Positions 15,131 to 23,802 of a DNA stretch of 27,710 nt are shown here, piece after piece. Position 1 is the stretch's first letter; each line of letters starts with the position of its first letter. The position numbers and the translations under genes were made by a program. Location: the NCBI GenBank assembly GCA_028686145.1, contig JAQUCQ010000007.1:1-27710 (forward strand), in the 5' to 3' direction. This DNA comes from Desulfuromonadaceae bacterium (lineage in GTDB: Bacteria > Desulfobacterota > Desulfuromonadia > Geobacterales > Pseudopelobacteraceae). The notes below the pieces were generated by a model. It had not been told where the DNA came from. It saw only the letters and a program-made list of their open reading frames with translations, and ran no database searches.

Positions 15131-17518
15131 TCAGTTGCGCAGCGGTTTGCCCTTTTTGAGCATATGCTGGATGCGCTCAAGGGTCTTTTTTTGTCCGCAC
15201 AACCGCACGAAGGCCTCCCGCTCCAGTTCCAGCAGGTATTCCTCGGTAATCAGGGTACCGGCCGGGACGTCACCGCCGGTGATGACATCGGCAATGGCGC
15301 TGGCCAGAAACTGGTCATACTCGGAGATGAAACCGCCCTTCTGCATATTCCAGAGCTGCGACTTGATGCTGGCAGCAATGCCGCGGCCAGGCGCCTTCAG
15401 GCCGGTCAATGGCTGGCCGGGGCGATAGGTGGCAGCCAGTGAGATGGCCTTCAGCTTGGCATCATTGATCCGCGTGTCGATATCCATGGTGATGGCATCC
15501 CCCTGGCGCATGAAGCCCATCGGCAGCAACTCGGAAGCAGACATACTGACCTTGGCCATGGCAATATTCATAAAATTTTTGAAGATGAACGGGGTTGCAT
15601 CCATCTCGTATTCCTCGGCCAGCTTGATGGCGCGGATTGCCATCTCCTTGGTGCCACCACCCGCGGGGAGCAGGCCGACTCCAATCTCCACCAGCCCCAT
15701 ATAGGTTTCGGCGTGCGGGATGATGGCATCGGAATGGAGGCAGGTTTCACAGCCGCCTCCCATGACCAAGTTGTGTGGAGCCGCAACGACCGGGATTTTC
15801 GAGTATTTGATCGCCATCATTGCTTTCTGGAACCCTTTGACCGTCATGGCGATTTCGTCGAATGCACCTTCGGCGATTGCCATCACCAGCAGCATCAGAT
15901 TCGCCCCGGCCGAAAACATAGTCCCTTCGTTGGCGATAATCAGGCCGACTCCTTCCTCTTCCGTGCGCTTGATGGCTTTATGAACCATCGAGAGGATTTC
16001 GCCTCCGATGGTGTTCATCTTGGTATGGAACTCCAGGCAAAATACACCGTCATCCAGATCTATCACGGAGGCGCCGCTGTTGTGTTCCACTACCTTGTTA
16101 TTTTTCTTGAGTAACGAGAGACTGACATGTCTAGGCTTCTGCGGCACTTCGCGATATGTGCCATCAAGAATACTATAGTAGTAACGCCGGCCGTTTTCGA
16201 ACGTATAGAATCGCTCGATTTTCTTGAGTTCGGCCGGGATCTGTACGCCTTCCTTCTCTGCCCGTTCGATGAAATACGATATGCCGATGGCATCCAGCAT
16301 TTCGAACGGGCCAAGCTCCCAATTGAAGCCCCACTTCATTGCGTTATCGATATTGACAATGTCATCGGCGATTTCCGGAATCCGGTTGAAGGTGTAGATC
16401 AGAGTGTCGCGCATGTTTATCCAGGCGAACTGAGCTCCTTTGTCGTTTCCGGTGATAACCGCCTTAAGTCGTTTTTCCGGGTCATCGATCGGTTTGGCCG
16501 CTTCAATCGATGCAAATTTCGGGCGCTGTGAAGGAGCATACTCTCCTGTGGTGTAATCGTAATAGAAGAACTCCTGCCCTTTCTCGCCCGTGATCTTTTT
16601 GAAAAAGCCCTGTCTGCTTTTGTTTCCCAGCAGTCCTTTGGAGACCATCTCTTCCACAAAACTGGGGAATTTAAAAATATCGCGCTGCTCGTCATTAGGC
16701 AGCAGTTCGTAAGAGTTTGCGGCGACATGCCGGAGAGTGTCGATGCCGACCAGGTCAGCGGTGCGGAAGGCCGCGCTTTTGGGACGGGCGGTTGCCGGGC
16801 CTGCTACGGCATCGACCTCTTCTACGGTCATCTCCATCTCCATCATCGTGCGTACGCAGTTACAGATGGCATAGACACCGATGCGGTTAGCGATAAAGTT
16901 GGGGGTGTCCTTGGCGTAGACAATTCCCTTGCCGAGCCGTTTGGAGATGAAGTCTGCCATAAAGGCGGTAATTGCCGGAGCGGTATAGGTACAGGAAACG
17001 ATTTCCAAAAGCCGCATATATCGAGGGGGGTTAAAAAAATGGGTTACCAGGAAGTTTGTACGGATATGCTCCGGCAGGCATTCCGCCATGTCGCTGACCG
17101 ACAGGCCGCTGGTATTTGATGAGAGGATTGCTCCCTCTTTCAGGTTCGGCACGACCTTTTCGGTGAAGAGTTTTTTCTTGATGGCCATGTTCTCGATGAC
17201 AACCTCAATAACCCAGTCGCATGCTCTCAGTTTTTGCAGGTCATCGTCCAGATTTCCCACTTCAATGTTGGCTGTATAGCTCGGCAGGAAGAAGGCTGCC
17301 GGTTTCATCTTCAAAAGACCATCCCGTCCGGCGGTGGCGATGCGGTTGCGTACCCTGCTATCAGCGAGGGTTAAGCCGGCCGCCGTCTCGGCATCATTCA
17401 GCTCCCGTGGTACGATATCAAGCAGAAGCACCTGAATGCCGGCGTTGGCGAGATGTGCGGCAATGGTCGCCCCCATTACTCCTGCTCCCAGAACTGCTAC
17501 CGTATTGATCTGTTTCAT
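15131..17518 (-). CDS. fadB: Bifunctional 3-hydroxyacyl-CoA dehydrogenase / enoyl-CoA hydratase (FadN-type domain order)
   Basis: A 795-residue multifunctional beta-oxidation enzyme with the dehydrogenase domain first and the crotonase domain last, the reverse of E. coli FadB and the same as Bacillus FadN. The NAD-binding site is GAGVMG (11-16), and the catalytic dyad is H160 in THFFNPP with E172 in LLEIV. The hydratase domain (about 490-720) keeps both catalytic glutamates, E591 in GGGCE and E611 in GLVEIGVG, 20 residues apart as in mitochondrial hydratase. The start is ATG at 17516-17518 with GGGAGG (17525-17530). It follows the acyl-CoA synthetase gene by 35 bp. It would pair with the downstream thiolase. 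Confidence 0.93.
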   Translation of the reverse strand: MKQINTVAVLGAGVMGATIAAHLANAGIQVLLLDIVPRELNDAETAAGLTLADSRVRNRIATAGRDGLLKMKPAAFFLPSYTANIEVGNLDDDLQKLRACDWVIEVVIENMAIKKKLFTEKVVPNLKEGAILSSNTSGLSVSDMAECLPEHIRTNFLVTHFFNPPRYMRLLEIVSCTYTAPAITAFMADFISKRLGKGIVYAKDTPNFIANRIGVYAICNCVRTMMEMEMTVEEVDAVAGPATARPKSAAFRTADLVGIDTLRHVAANSYELLPNDEQRDIFKFPSFVEEMVSKGLLGNKSRQGFFKKITGEKGQEFFYYDYTTGEYAPSQRPKFASIEAAKPIDDPEKRLKAVITGNDKGAQFAWINMRDTLIYTFNRIPEIADDIVNIDNAMKWGFNWELGPFEMLDAIGISYFIERAEKEGVQIPAELKKIERFYTFENGRRYYYSILDGTYREVPQKPRHVSLSLLKKNNKVVEHNSGASVIDLDDGVFCLEFHTKMNTIGGEILSMVHKAIKRTEEEGVGLIIANEGTMFSAGANLMLLVMAIAEGAFDEIAMTVKGFQKAMMAIKYSKIPVVAAPHNLVMGGGCETCLHSDAIIPHAETYMGLVEIGVGLLPAGGGTKEMAIRAIKLAEEYEMDATPFIFKNFMNIAMAKVSMSASELLPMGFMRQGDAITMDIDTRINDAKLKAISLAATYRPGQPLTGLKAPGRGIAASIKSQLWNMQKGGFISEYDQFLASAIADVITGGDVPAGTLITEEYLLELEREAFVRLCGQKKTLERIQHMLKKGKPLRN

Positions 17519-17553
17519 TAGAGTCCTCCCGGTCGATGGCAATCGTGCTCATG

Positions 17554-19365
17554 TCAATTGCTGTGATCAGCGTACAGATCTTCAATCTTATGTTTGTACT
17601 TTTCATAAATTATTTTGCGTTTCATTTTTAATGTCGGGGTTAATTCGCCACCCTCAATGGAAAAATCATGGACCAGCAGCACGAACTTCTTGATGGTTTC
17701 ATACTGGGCAAGTTGCTTGTTGATATCGGCAAGCCTCTGCTCGAACAGCTTTTGTACCGGTTCGTGCATGACCAGGTCGTCAAGTTCGTAGTAGTGGATA
17801 TGTTTTTCCTTGGCAAATTCCAGCAGGCGTTCCAGGTTCGGCACAATCAACGCGGTCAGATACGGCTTGCGATCCCCGTACACAAAAGCAGAGGTCACAT
17901 ACTTATCCATTTTCAGCTCGTTTTCGATCGGTTGAGGAGCTATATTTTTGCCCCCTGCCGTAATAATCAACTCTTTTTTCCGGTCGGTAATATACACAAA
18001 ACCGTCTTCGATATAACCGATGTCGCCGGTCTTGAGCCAGCCGTCTTGAATGGTTTCAGCCGTGGCGGCCGGGTCGTTATAATAACCAAGCATAACCTGT
18101 GGCCCTTTGGCCAGAATTTCTCCATCTTCCGCAATTTTAAATTCTGTCTGCTTCAAGGCGGTGCCAACCGAACCGAAGCGGACGTGGTCGAAACTGTTGA
18201 AGCTGAGCACCGGACTTGTTTCGGTCAGGCCATAGCCTTCAAGAATCGGAATGCCGATGACCCAGAAAAATTCATTGATCGTCTTGTCCAGAGGGGCTCC
18301 GCCCGAGCAGAACAATTTCATGTTGCCGCCAAACTTTGCCCTGATTTTACTGAATATCAACCGGTCGGCCAGTGAGTATTTCATGTTTAACAGTGCTGAC
18401 GGGTGCTTGTTTATATAGGTTGCGGCGACATATTCTTTGCCCACGTCGACTCCCCAGTGGAAAAGAGCTTTTTTGATGGCCGGCAACTGATGGGCGTTGT
18501 CGAAGATCCGGTGATAAATTTTTTCAAACAGGCGGGGGACGCTCACCATGGCGGTTGGCCGGATTTCCAGCATATTTTCGGGAACTTTTTCAATGCTGTC
18601 GGCAAACGCCAGCAAGGCGCCGTTGAGAATTGTCATGTAGTAGCCGGCCGACCTTTCAAGGATGTGGCTCAAGGGGAGAAAGCTCAGCAGTGTATCATTC
18701 CTGCCAATTGCTCCGCTCTGTTCCGTCAGGTAGTGAATGTTGGTCAGTATGTTGTTGTGAGAAAGCATGACCCCTTTGGGTACCCCGGTAGTCCCGGAGG
18801 TATAGATCAGGGTCACCATGTCACCCGGTTTTATCCGGTCGATTTCTGCCTCGATGTCTCTCTTCTCCTCCGCGCTTATGGGCGAATCGATCTCGGAAAG
18901 CTGGTAGAAGGTGGTAACCGGTAATGACGGATCACCGAGGAAACGCTCAAATGAAACAACCAGCTCCAGTCCCGGCATGGATTCTTTTACCTTCAGAAGC
19001 TTGCTGTATTGGAATTTTCCGGATACAAACAGGATCTTAACTCCTGAATGGTTGATCATGTACTCGATCTGTTCCGGGGTATTGGTTGGATAAATTGGGA
19101 CAGTAACGCCGCCGGTACATAAAATTCCCATATCGGCGATGACCCATCCGGCCCGGTTTTCCGAGAGAATTCCGATCCGGTCGCCCGGCTTGACGTGCAT
19201 TTTGCCGAGCCCCCTGGCAACCATCAATACCCGCTCATAGTAGGCGGCGTATGTCAGGGTAACAAAGGCACCCTGCTTGCGGTATTTCAGGGCAAGCTTG
19301 CTGCTGAATTCTTTTGCATTGTTCCTGAGCATGTCAGGTATGGAGCGATACGTCATGTTGTCCAT
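17554..19365 (-). CDS. fadD: Long-chain acyl-CoA synthetase (AMP-forming, FAA1 type)
   Basis: A 603-residue adenylate-forming enzyme that activates free fatty acids to acyl-CoA with ATP. Motifs are YTSGTTGVPKG (188-198), YGLTET (378-383), GWLKTGD (442-448) and DRKKELIITAGGKNIAPQPIE (461-481), which fit the long-chain (COG1022/FAA1) branch. No signal peptide or transmembrane segment is seen; it would work at the inner face of the membrane. It is the first gene of the seven-gene operon and has SD AGAGGTG (19371-19377). Its promoter carries the 18-bp dyad at 19408-19425, shared with the divergent fadL operon. The symbol is by function; orthology to E. coli FadD is not implied. Confidence 0.9.
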   Translation of the reverse strand: MDNMTYRSIPDMLRNNAKEFSSKLALKYRKQGAFVTLTYAAYYERVLMVARGLGKMHVKPGDRIGILSENRAGWVIADMGILCTGGVTVPIYPTNTPEQIEYMINHSGVKILFVSGKFQYSKLLKVKESMPGLELVVSFERFLGDPSLPVTTFYQLSEIDSPISAEEKRDIEAEIDRIKPGDMVTLIYTSGTTGVPKGVMLSHNNILTNIHYLTEQSGAIGRNDTLLSFLPLSHILERSAGYYMTILNGALLAFADSIEKVPENMLEIRPTAMVSVPRLFEKIYHRIFDNAHQLPAIKKALFHWGVDVGKEYVAATYINKHPSALLNMKYSLADRLIFSKIRAKFGGNMKLFCSGGAPLDKTINEFFWVIGIPILEGYGLTETSPVLSFNSFDHVRFGSVGTALKQTEFKIAEDGEILAKGPQVMLGYYNDPAATAETIQDGWLKTGDIGYIEDGFVYITDRKKELIITAGGKNIAPQPIENELKMDKYVTSAFVYGDRKPYLTALIVPNLERLLEFAKEKHIHYYELDDLVMHEPVQKLFEQRLADINKQLAQYETIKKFVLLVHDFSIEGGELTPTLKMKRKIIYEKYKHKIEDLYADHSN

Positions 19366-19395
19366 GCTTTCACCTCTGCACCTGTCCTTTTTTTC

Positions 19396-19424
19396 AGGCT
19401 ACGGCTACTTGACGTTAATGTCAA
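19396..19424 (-). promoter_or_regulatory. Promoter of the beta-oxidation operon
   Basis: On the minus strand a perfect -35 TTGACA (19419-19424) and a -10 TAGCCT (19396-19401) are 17 bp apart, about 30 bp before the acyl-CoA synthetase start. The -35 box and most of the spacer are covered by the 18-bp dyad. The same arrangement occurs in front of fadL. Confidence 0.6.
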
Positions 19425-19427
19425 GTA
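19406..19427. promoter_or_regulatory. Operator 1: 22-bp dyad in the acyl-CoA synthetase promoter
   Basis: The core CTTGACGTTAATGTCAAG (19408-19425) is palindromic at 8 of 9 base pairs, and two further flanking pairs (TA/TA) extend it to 22 bp. Its minus-strand reading, CTTGACATTAACGTCAAG, matches operator 2 at 16 of 18 positions. The site overlaps the -35 box, as expected for a repressor or a MerR-type regulator. Confidence 0.75.
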
Positions 19428-19590
19428 TAATTTTATTTTATTTTGGATTTGTTTTGATAGTTTTGTATAAGAATATCAGCTTTGCAGTCAGGTGCAATCG
19501 CTGGCGGTTAACTGAATTAAGTTTTTATTTCCAGCGCAATAACGACGGCATAGTGCGTGTAGACAAGTGTAAAGTGACGGTGAATATCAA

Positions 19591-19619
19591 TTGAGCATTG
19601 CTGTGTTAAAATATATAAC
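19591..19619 (+). promoter_or_regulatory. Possible second promoter upstream of fadL
   Basis: TTGAGC (19591-19596) and TATAAC (19614-19619) have a 17-bp spacer. It reads toward fadL and lies upstream of operator 2, so a bound regulator at operator 2 could also act as a roadblock. Confidence 0.3.
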
Positions 19620-19736
19620 ATAACGATAATGAAACGTAATTTTATATATATTCCTGTGATAGTCTCTGTTTCAAGCACTGGTTGTTATTGTGATTGCGTG
19701 CTTAAATTATTGCAGCGGGGCGGGACACATTTTGTT

Positions 19737-19754
19737 CTTGACATTAGCGTTAAG
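19737..19754. promoter_or_regulatory. Operator 2: 18-bp dyad in the fadL promoter
   Basis: CTTGACATTAGCGTTAAG. It is less symmetrical than operator 1 (6 of 9 pairs) but matches the minus-strand reading of operator 1 at 16 of 18 positions, which is far above chance for two sites in one intergenic region. Confidence 0.65.
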
Positions 19755-19766
19755 GTGGCCTAGCTT
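19738..19766 (+). promoter_or_regulatory. Promoter of the fadL-lipase operon
   Basis: TTGACA (19738-19743), a 17-bp spacer, then TAGCTT (19761-19766). Box sequences, spacing and dyad position copy those of the beta-oxidation promoter on the other strand. Confidence 0.55.
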
Positions 19767-19983
19767 TTTTAAAAAATACTGTTCTATTGGTAAAATACCG
19801 CCAAGGCGCCACATTGCAAAGTAGTGATATCTACGGTAACACATAAGAAGCAAAATTATTTTTGAGATTTAACAACGGCGAACAAGAGGATCGAGGGTTG
19901 CACGGTTCAGGGGGGTGATGAGCATGTGCTGAAAAGCTGCATGCGGTGAATTGTTGAGTACACATACGGAAAGGAGTTCTGAA

Positions 19984-21351
19984 ATGAAAAACAAACTTGT
20001 TTTTGCATGTATTATGGGGACTCTGGCAGGGACAGCATCACTGTCAGTGGCGGCGGGTTTTAAAATTAATGAACAGGGTGCCAAGGGGATGGGGATGGCC
20101 AATGCCTTTGCCGCCCAGGCAGATGATCCGACGGCACTCTTCTATAACCCGGCCGGGATTGCGTTTCTTAAAGGAACGCAGGTAAGCCTCGGCTCGTTGG
20201 TCATTGCCGTGCCACAGACGGAGTTCAGCGGTACAACCCCGCTAACCGGTAATCTTCCGCTCGGTAACGGGACTTCCCCCGTCTATGAAATGGCCAAGCG
20301 GGACCTCTTTATAGCGCCAACACTCTATGCAACGTATTCGCTTGAAACCATACCACTCTCATTCGGGTTGGGCGTCAATTCAATCTATCCGTTGGCCAAG
20401 AGCTGGGATAATAGCGGGTCATTCCGCAACCAGATAGAAAATCTGGCCATAAAACCGATCAACTTTCAACCAACCGTTGCGTACCGTTTTGACGACCTCA
20501 AGCTTGCAATTGCCGCCGGTCTGGACGTAACTCATGCCATAGTTACACTGCAGAAAAGCGCCTATACAAGCACAATTACCGGCGGAGCGCCCTATGGCGC
20601 TTTCGAGCTTGGTGAGTTGGGTGTCGATGGTACTGCTACCGATGTAGGCTGGAATGCCGGACTGCTCTGGAAACCACGCAATGACCTGTCGTTCGGAGTT
20701 GCCTACCGGAGTGAAATCACGCTGCACATCACGGGTGATGCCAACTTTCTGGCAACAAGTCCCGCTGGTTTGGGTGTGATGGGAATTGACTACACCACCA
20801 TACCGAACAGCGCCTTGCCGTTTACCCGCACTCGCTTTACTTCTACCGCTTCAACGACCATAACGCTCCCTGACAGTCTTACTCTGGCGGTTGCCTGGAA
20901 ACCGGTCGAAAAACTGACACTTGAGTTCGATGCCGAGCGGACCGGATGGAGTTCATACGATAAGCTTGAAATCGCATTTGATTCGTCATCAAAACTCAAC
21001 GTATTTAACAATAATCCGTCACCCAAACACTGGAAAGATGTGTGGGCCTACAAAGTTGGCGGCCAGTATGCCTACAACAAAAACCTTGATCTGCGTGCCG
21101 GGTATGCCTATGACACCAACCCGATCCCCGATTCGACTCTAGGACCTGAACTTCCGGACAGCGACCGGCACAATCTGAGCATGGGCTTGGGCGTCCATAA
21201 TGAGTATGCTGCGCTTGATTGCGCGTATATGTGGGTGCACTGGGTTGACAGAACCTCAAATAATCAAGACAACATGACGCTTACAGGCCAGAATGGCACG
21301 TTCAAAAGTGATGCCCACCTTTTTGGTGCCAACATAACCGTTAAATTCTAA
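19984..21351 (+). CDS. fadL: FadL-family outer-membrane fatty acid channel
   Basis: A 455-residue outer-membrane beta-barrel of the FadL/TodX/OmpP1 family, which imports long-chain fatty acids or other hydrophobic molecules. The signal peptide ends near VAA, and the mature protein begins GFKINEQGAKGMGMANAF, the N-terminal plug or hatch of FadL, followed by the ADDPTALFYNPAG motif that is diagnostic of the family. The rest alternates polar and hydrophobic residues as in beta strands and ends with a C-terminal phenylalanine (ITVKF) for barrel assembly. The start ATG is fixed by AAGGAG at 19971-19976; an in-frame start 33 nt upstream lacks a site. It is 21 bp from the lipase gene downstream, so the two form an operon. 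Confidence 0.93.
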   Translation: MKNKLVFACIMGTLAGTASLSVAAGFKINEQGAKGMGMANAFAAQADDPTALFYNPAGIAFLKGTQVSLGSLVIAVPQTEFSGTTPLTGNLPLGNGTSPVYEMAKRDLFIAPTLYATYSLETIPLSFGLGVNSIYPLAKSWDNSGSFRNQIENLAIKPINFQPTVAYRFDDLKLAIAAGLDVTHAIVTLQKSAYTSTITGGAPYGAFELGELGVDGTATDVGWNAGLLWKPRNDLSFGVAYRSEITLHITGDANFLATSPAGLGVMGIDYTTIPNSALPFTRTRFTSTASTTITLPDSLTLAVAWKPVEKLTLEFDAERTGWSSYDKLEIAFDSSSKLNVFNNNPSPKHWKDVWAYKVGGQYAYNKNLDLRAGYAYDTNPIPDSTLGPELPDSDRHNLSMGLGVHNEYAALDCAYMWVHWVDRTSNNQDNMTLTGQNGTFKSDAHLFGANITVKF

Positions 21352-21372
21352 TTATTAAAGAGGGGAGATGCC

Positions 21373-23718
21373 ATGTACGAAACAGTTAAAAAAGTTCTGT
21401 TTCTCATACCTGTTCTTATCATGTTCGGTTGCGGTTCCGGCACATCGAACCCACCGCCGTCTTCTACCGTCAGTTCCAATACTGCCGTGTTTGACCCCGG
21501 TGCCGCTAATATACCGCTGCCGAATATACTCGCTACAGCGACAGCTGCTGACCCGCTGGTCGGAAGGGCCGCCAACACGCCGATGACGCCGCCTGAGGCC
21601 TTGGCCTATGTAAATATTCATGAAGTGGGCGGCACCAATGCCGTAGCCGGTTTGAATGCCCCTATCTACATCCGTTTTCAACAACCTGTTGACCCGGCTA
21701 CTGTCACTCCGAAAACGATCAAGGTGTTTCAATTGGGGGTTGACTCAAACGGGGTGACCGAAACAAGTCCGTTGGGCTTTACCGATATCTCAACATTATT
21801 TGACTTTGAATACAGTGCGGGAAGCACAGACCTCCACCTTTTTCCGAAATTCCCGCTGCTTCCGGGTGTCCGCTATCTGTACGTTGTTACGAGCGGCGTG
21901 AAAGATGCCGCTACAGGCGGGTCATTGAGTGGATCGTTTTATTTTGAAGCGCTCAAGGCGACGACACCGCTGCTCGGAGCATTTGCCGGGCTTGAAGCAA
22001 TTCGTGACAACGTCTATGCCGATGCAGGAAAAACAGTGGTAAAACTGTCAGGTTATGCAAAGGTGATGGACGATCTTATCGCAGCATCCGGAACTACCAC
22101 AATCAGCAGCCGCGCTCAAATAGCAGTTTTGGGGCGATTTATTACTACGGGTGCCGGTTTTGTGTCAAAGGATGCCATCGGCACGATGATGCCGGTAGAA
22201 AGCGCCCTGCGCGCCTTTGCCGCTGGGTCTGCTCTCGGTGGCCTGACCGGCAAGACCTGGTCAAATAACATTACGATAACCACACCGACAGGGCTTACGC
22301 CAGCTGCCTACTGGACATCTGTTACCGGTTCAGTCACGACTCTGCCCTCTACTGTGGCGAGTGTCTCAACCGGTACGATTGACAGCGCTCAACTCTCAAT
22401 AGATCCGGTCATTGTCAATGCAAACGCTCTAACGATGGATCTTTCAGCAGTTGTGGGTGCCTATAATCCAGCGGCGGGTGTCATAAAGCCATATCGAAGT
22501 ACAACAGGTGATGTGACCGGTTTCTATTACACGCCTGCTACCATTCCGTTTGTGCTGATTGCGCCGACAAATCCGTCCGGGAAAGTCGTCATCTTTCAGC
22601 ATGGAATCACCGGGCAAAAAGAGCAGGTTGTGGCGGTTGCAGGCTCACTGACAGCAGCAGGTTACACCGTTGTTGCAATAGATCTCCCCTTGCATGGTGG
22701 ACTGGCGATTCCGACACATACCACCGGTGCAGTATGGGGTCAGGATTTTATGGCCGTCGGCGCCCCGTTAGCCACACGCTCCAATATCCAGCAGGCAGCG
22801 TTTAACCTGAACCGGCTCGAATTAACGATGCGAACCGGCGGGTTTGCCACTTTGGGAATCATACCCAATCCAACGGTTGATATCAAATACGTCAGCATCA
22901 GCCTCGGCTCAATAGTCGGAGCCTACTATCTGGCTGGCAATACGACCTTGTCAACAACCGGTTATCCATACACCCAGACAACACTCAATTCAGACATGAA
23001 GGGTTTCCTGAGTGTTCCCGGTGGTCGTCTTGCGTACCTGCTGAGGGATAGCCCTGCTTTCAGCCCAAGTATCAATGCCGGGTTGGAAGTGATGGGTATC
23101 AGCGCAGGATCGGTGACTTACAATCAGTTTTTTCAGGTGACCCAGAGCGTTGTCGATCCGGTCGATCCGGCGACAATGACGACACCGCTTGCAACTGGTC
23201 TGCCTTCACGCCTCTCCGGCCGTATTGTTATTCAGGAGGCAACCGGAGGCGACATGGTTATTCCGAATGCCAACACCCGCTACTTCGGCAATGCTCTGGG
23301 GGGGCGTGCAGTATTGGGCGCAGCTGGAGCTGCTGTCGCGCCGGGTTTCAAGCAGCTTGGCTACATAGGAGCTGCAACGCCTCGTATACCTGCTACGTTC
23401 ATGTACACTCTGGATGCGGCAGGTGTCCCGACGCCAAAAGTGGATTTTGCCGCGGCCTCAGCAGCGGCTACAGCGCCAACGGAGGGGTATTTCCAGTTTG
23501 ATCAGACCGGCGTGAGTCACGGATTTTTACTGGATCCAACCGGATCTGCTACAGCCACCGGTTTAGCGCAGAGACAGATGGTGTACTTCCTCACGTTGGG
23601 AATTGTCGTTGATCCTACCGTCTCAAGTGCTGCACTACCGAAAACATCTGCCAAAATGGTCCCCGGCCTGGCGGGTGAAATTTTATTGCCGCCCGTGCTC
23701 AAAATATTTGGATATTAG
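21373..23718 (+). CDS. VolA-like lipoprotein lipase / lysophospholipase
   Basis: A 781-residue secreted lipase-like protein. The N-terminus is a lipoprotein signal with candidate lipidated C20 (LIMFGC; the lipobox is weak because -3 is Met and -2 is Phe), followed by a Ser/Pro-rich linker and no Asp at +2, consistent with the outer membrane. Residues about 40-200 resemble the N-terminal domain of bacterial virulence-factor lipases. The hydrolase part has HGITG (410-414), a nucleophile elbow SISLGS with S510, and probable D627 (GGDMVIP) and H716 (VSHGF). Vibrio cholerae VolA is a surface lysophospholipase encoded beside fadL, the same pairing as here. It likely frees acyl chains for FadL. SD AGGGGAG (21361-21367). 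Confidence 0.82.
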   Translation: MYETVKKVLFLIPVLIMFGCGSGTSNPPPSSTVSSNTAVFDPGAANIPLPNILATATAADPLVGRAANTPMTPPEALAYVNIHEVGGTNAVAGLNAPIYIRFQQPVDPATVTPKTIKVFQLGVDSNGVTETSPLGFTDISTLFDFEYSAGSTDLHLFPKFPLLPGVRYLYVVTSGVKDAATGGSLSGSFYFEALKATTPLLGAFAGLEAIRDNVYADAGKTVVKLSGYAKVMDDLIAASGTTTISSRAQIAVLGRFITTGAGFVSKDAIGTMMPVESALRAFAAGSALGGLTGKTWSNNITITTPTGLTPAAYWTSVTGSVTTLPSTVASVSTGTIDSAQLSIDPVIVNANALTMDLSAVVGAYNPAAGVIKPYRSTTGDVTGFYYTPATIPFVLIAPTNPSGKVVIFQHGITGQKEQVVAVAGSLTAAGYTVVAIDLPLHGGLAIPTHTTGAVWGQDFMAVGAPLATRSNIQQAAFNLNRLELTMRTGGFATLGIIPNPTVDIKYVSISLGSIVGAYYLAGNTTLSTTGYPYTQTTLNSDMKGFLSVPGGRLAYLLRDSPAFSPSINAGLEVMGISAGSVTYNQFFQVTQSVVDPVDPATMTTPLATGLPSRLSGRIVIQEATGGDMVIPNANTRYFGNALGGRAVLGAAGAAVAPGFKQLGYIGAATPRIPATFMYTLDAAGVPTPKVDFAAASAAATAPTEGYFQFDQTGVSHGFLLDPTGSATATGLAQRQMVYFLTLGIVVDPTVSSAALPKTSAKMVPGLAGEILLPPVLKIFGY

Positions 23719-23741
23719 CCAGAAGACTTTTCCCACACCAA

Positions 23742-23779
23742 ACGACAGAAGGCGGGGCCGAAGCCCCGCCTTCTGTCGT
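23742..23779. terminator. Terminator between the lipase and cytidylate-kinase-like genes
   Basis: A perfect 17-bp stem (23742-23758 / 23763-23779) with a CGAA tetraloop; the G/C-rich core is GGCGGGGC/GCCCCGCC. TTAATTTT follows on the plus strand, a modest U tract. It lies between convergent genes and may serve both strands. Confidence 0.8.
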
Positions 23780-23802
23780 GATTAATTTTGTCACAGCCTG
23801 GA

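Larger units (their letters stand above)
19366..19983. other. 618-bp divergent regulatory region between the beta-oxidation operon and fadL
   Basis: No convincing coding sequence. It holds two copies of the shared dyad (19406-19427 and 19737-19754), a promoter for each operon, and an A/T-rich stretch (about 19600-19660) with a further possible promoter. The 217 bp between the fadL promoter and its start would make a long 5' untranslated leader. Confidence 0.7.

Noticed and set aside
19277..19594. A 105-codon plus-strand frame across the acyl-CoA synthetase start and intergenic region
   Set aside because: It overlaps the 5' end of a certain gene and the promoter/operator, and no ribosome site or domain is seen.
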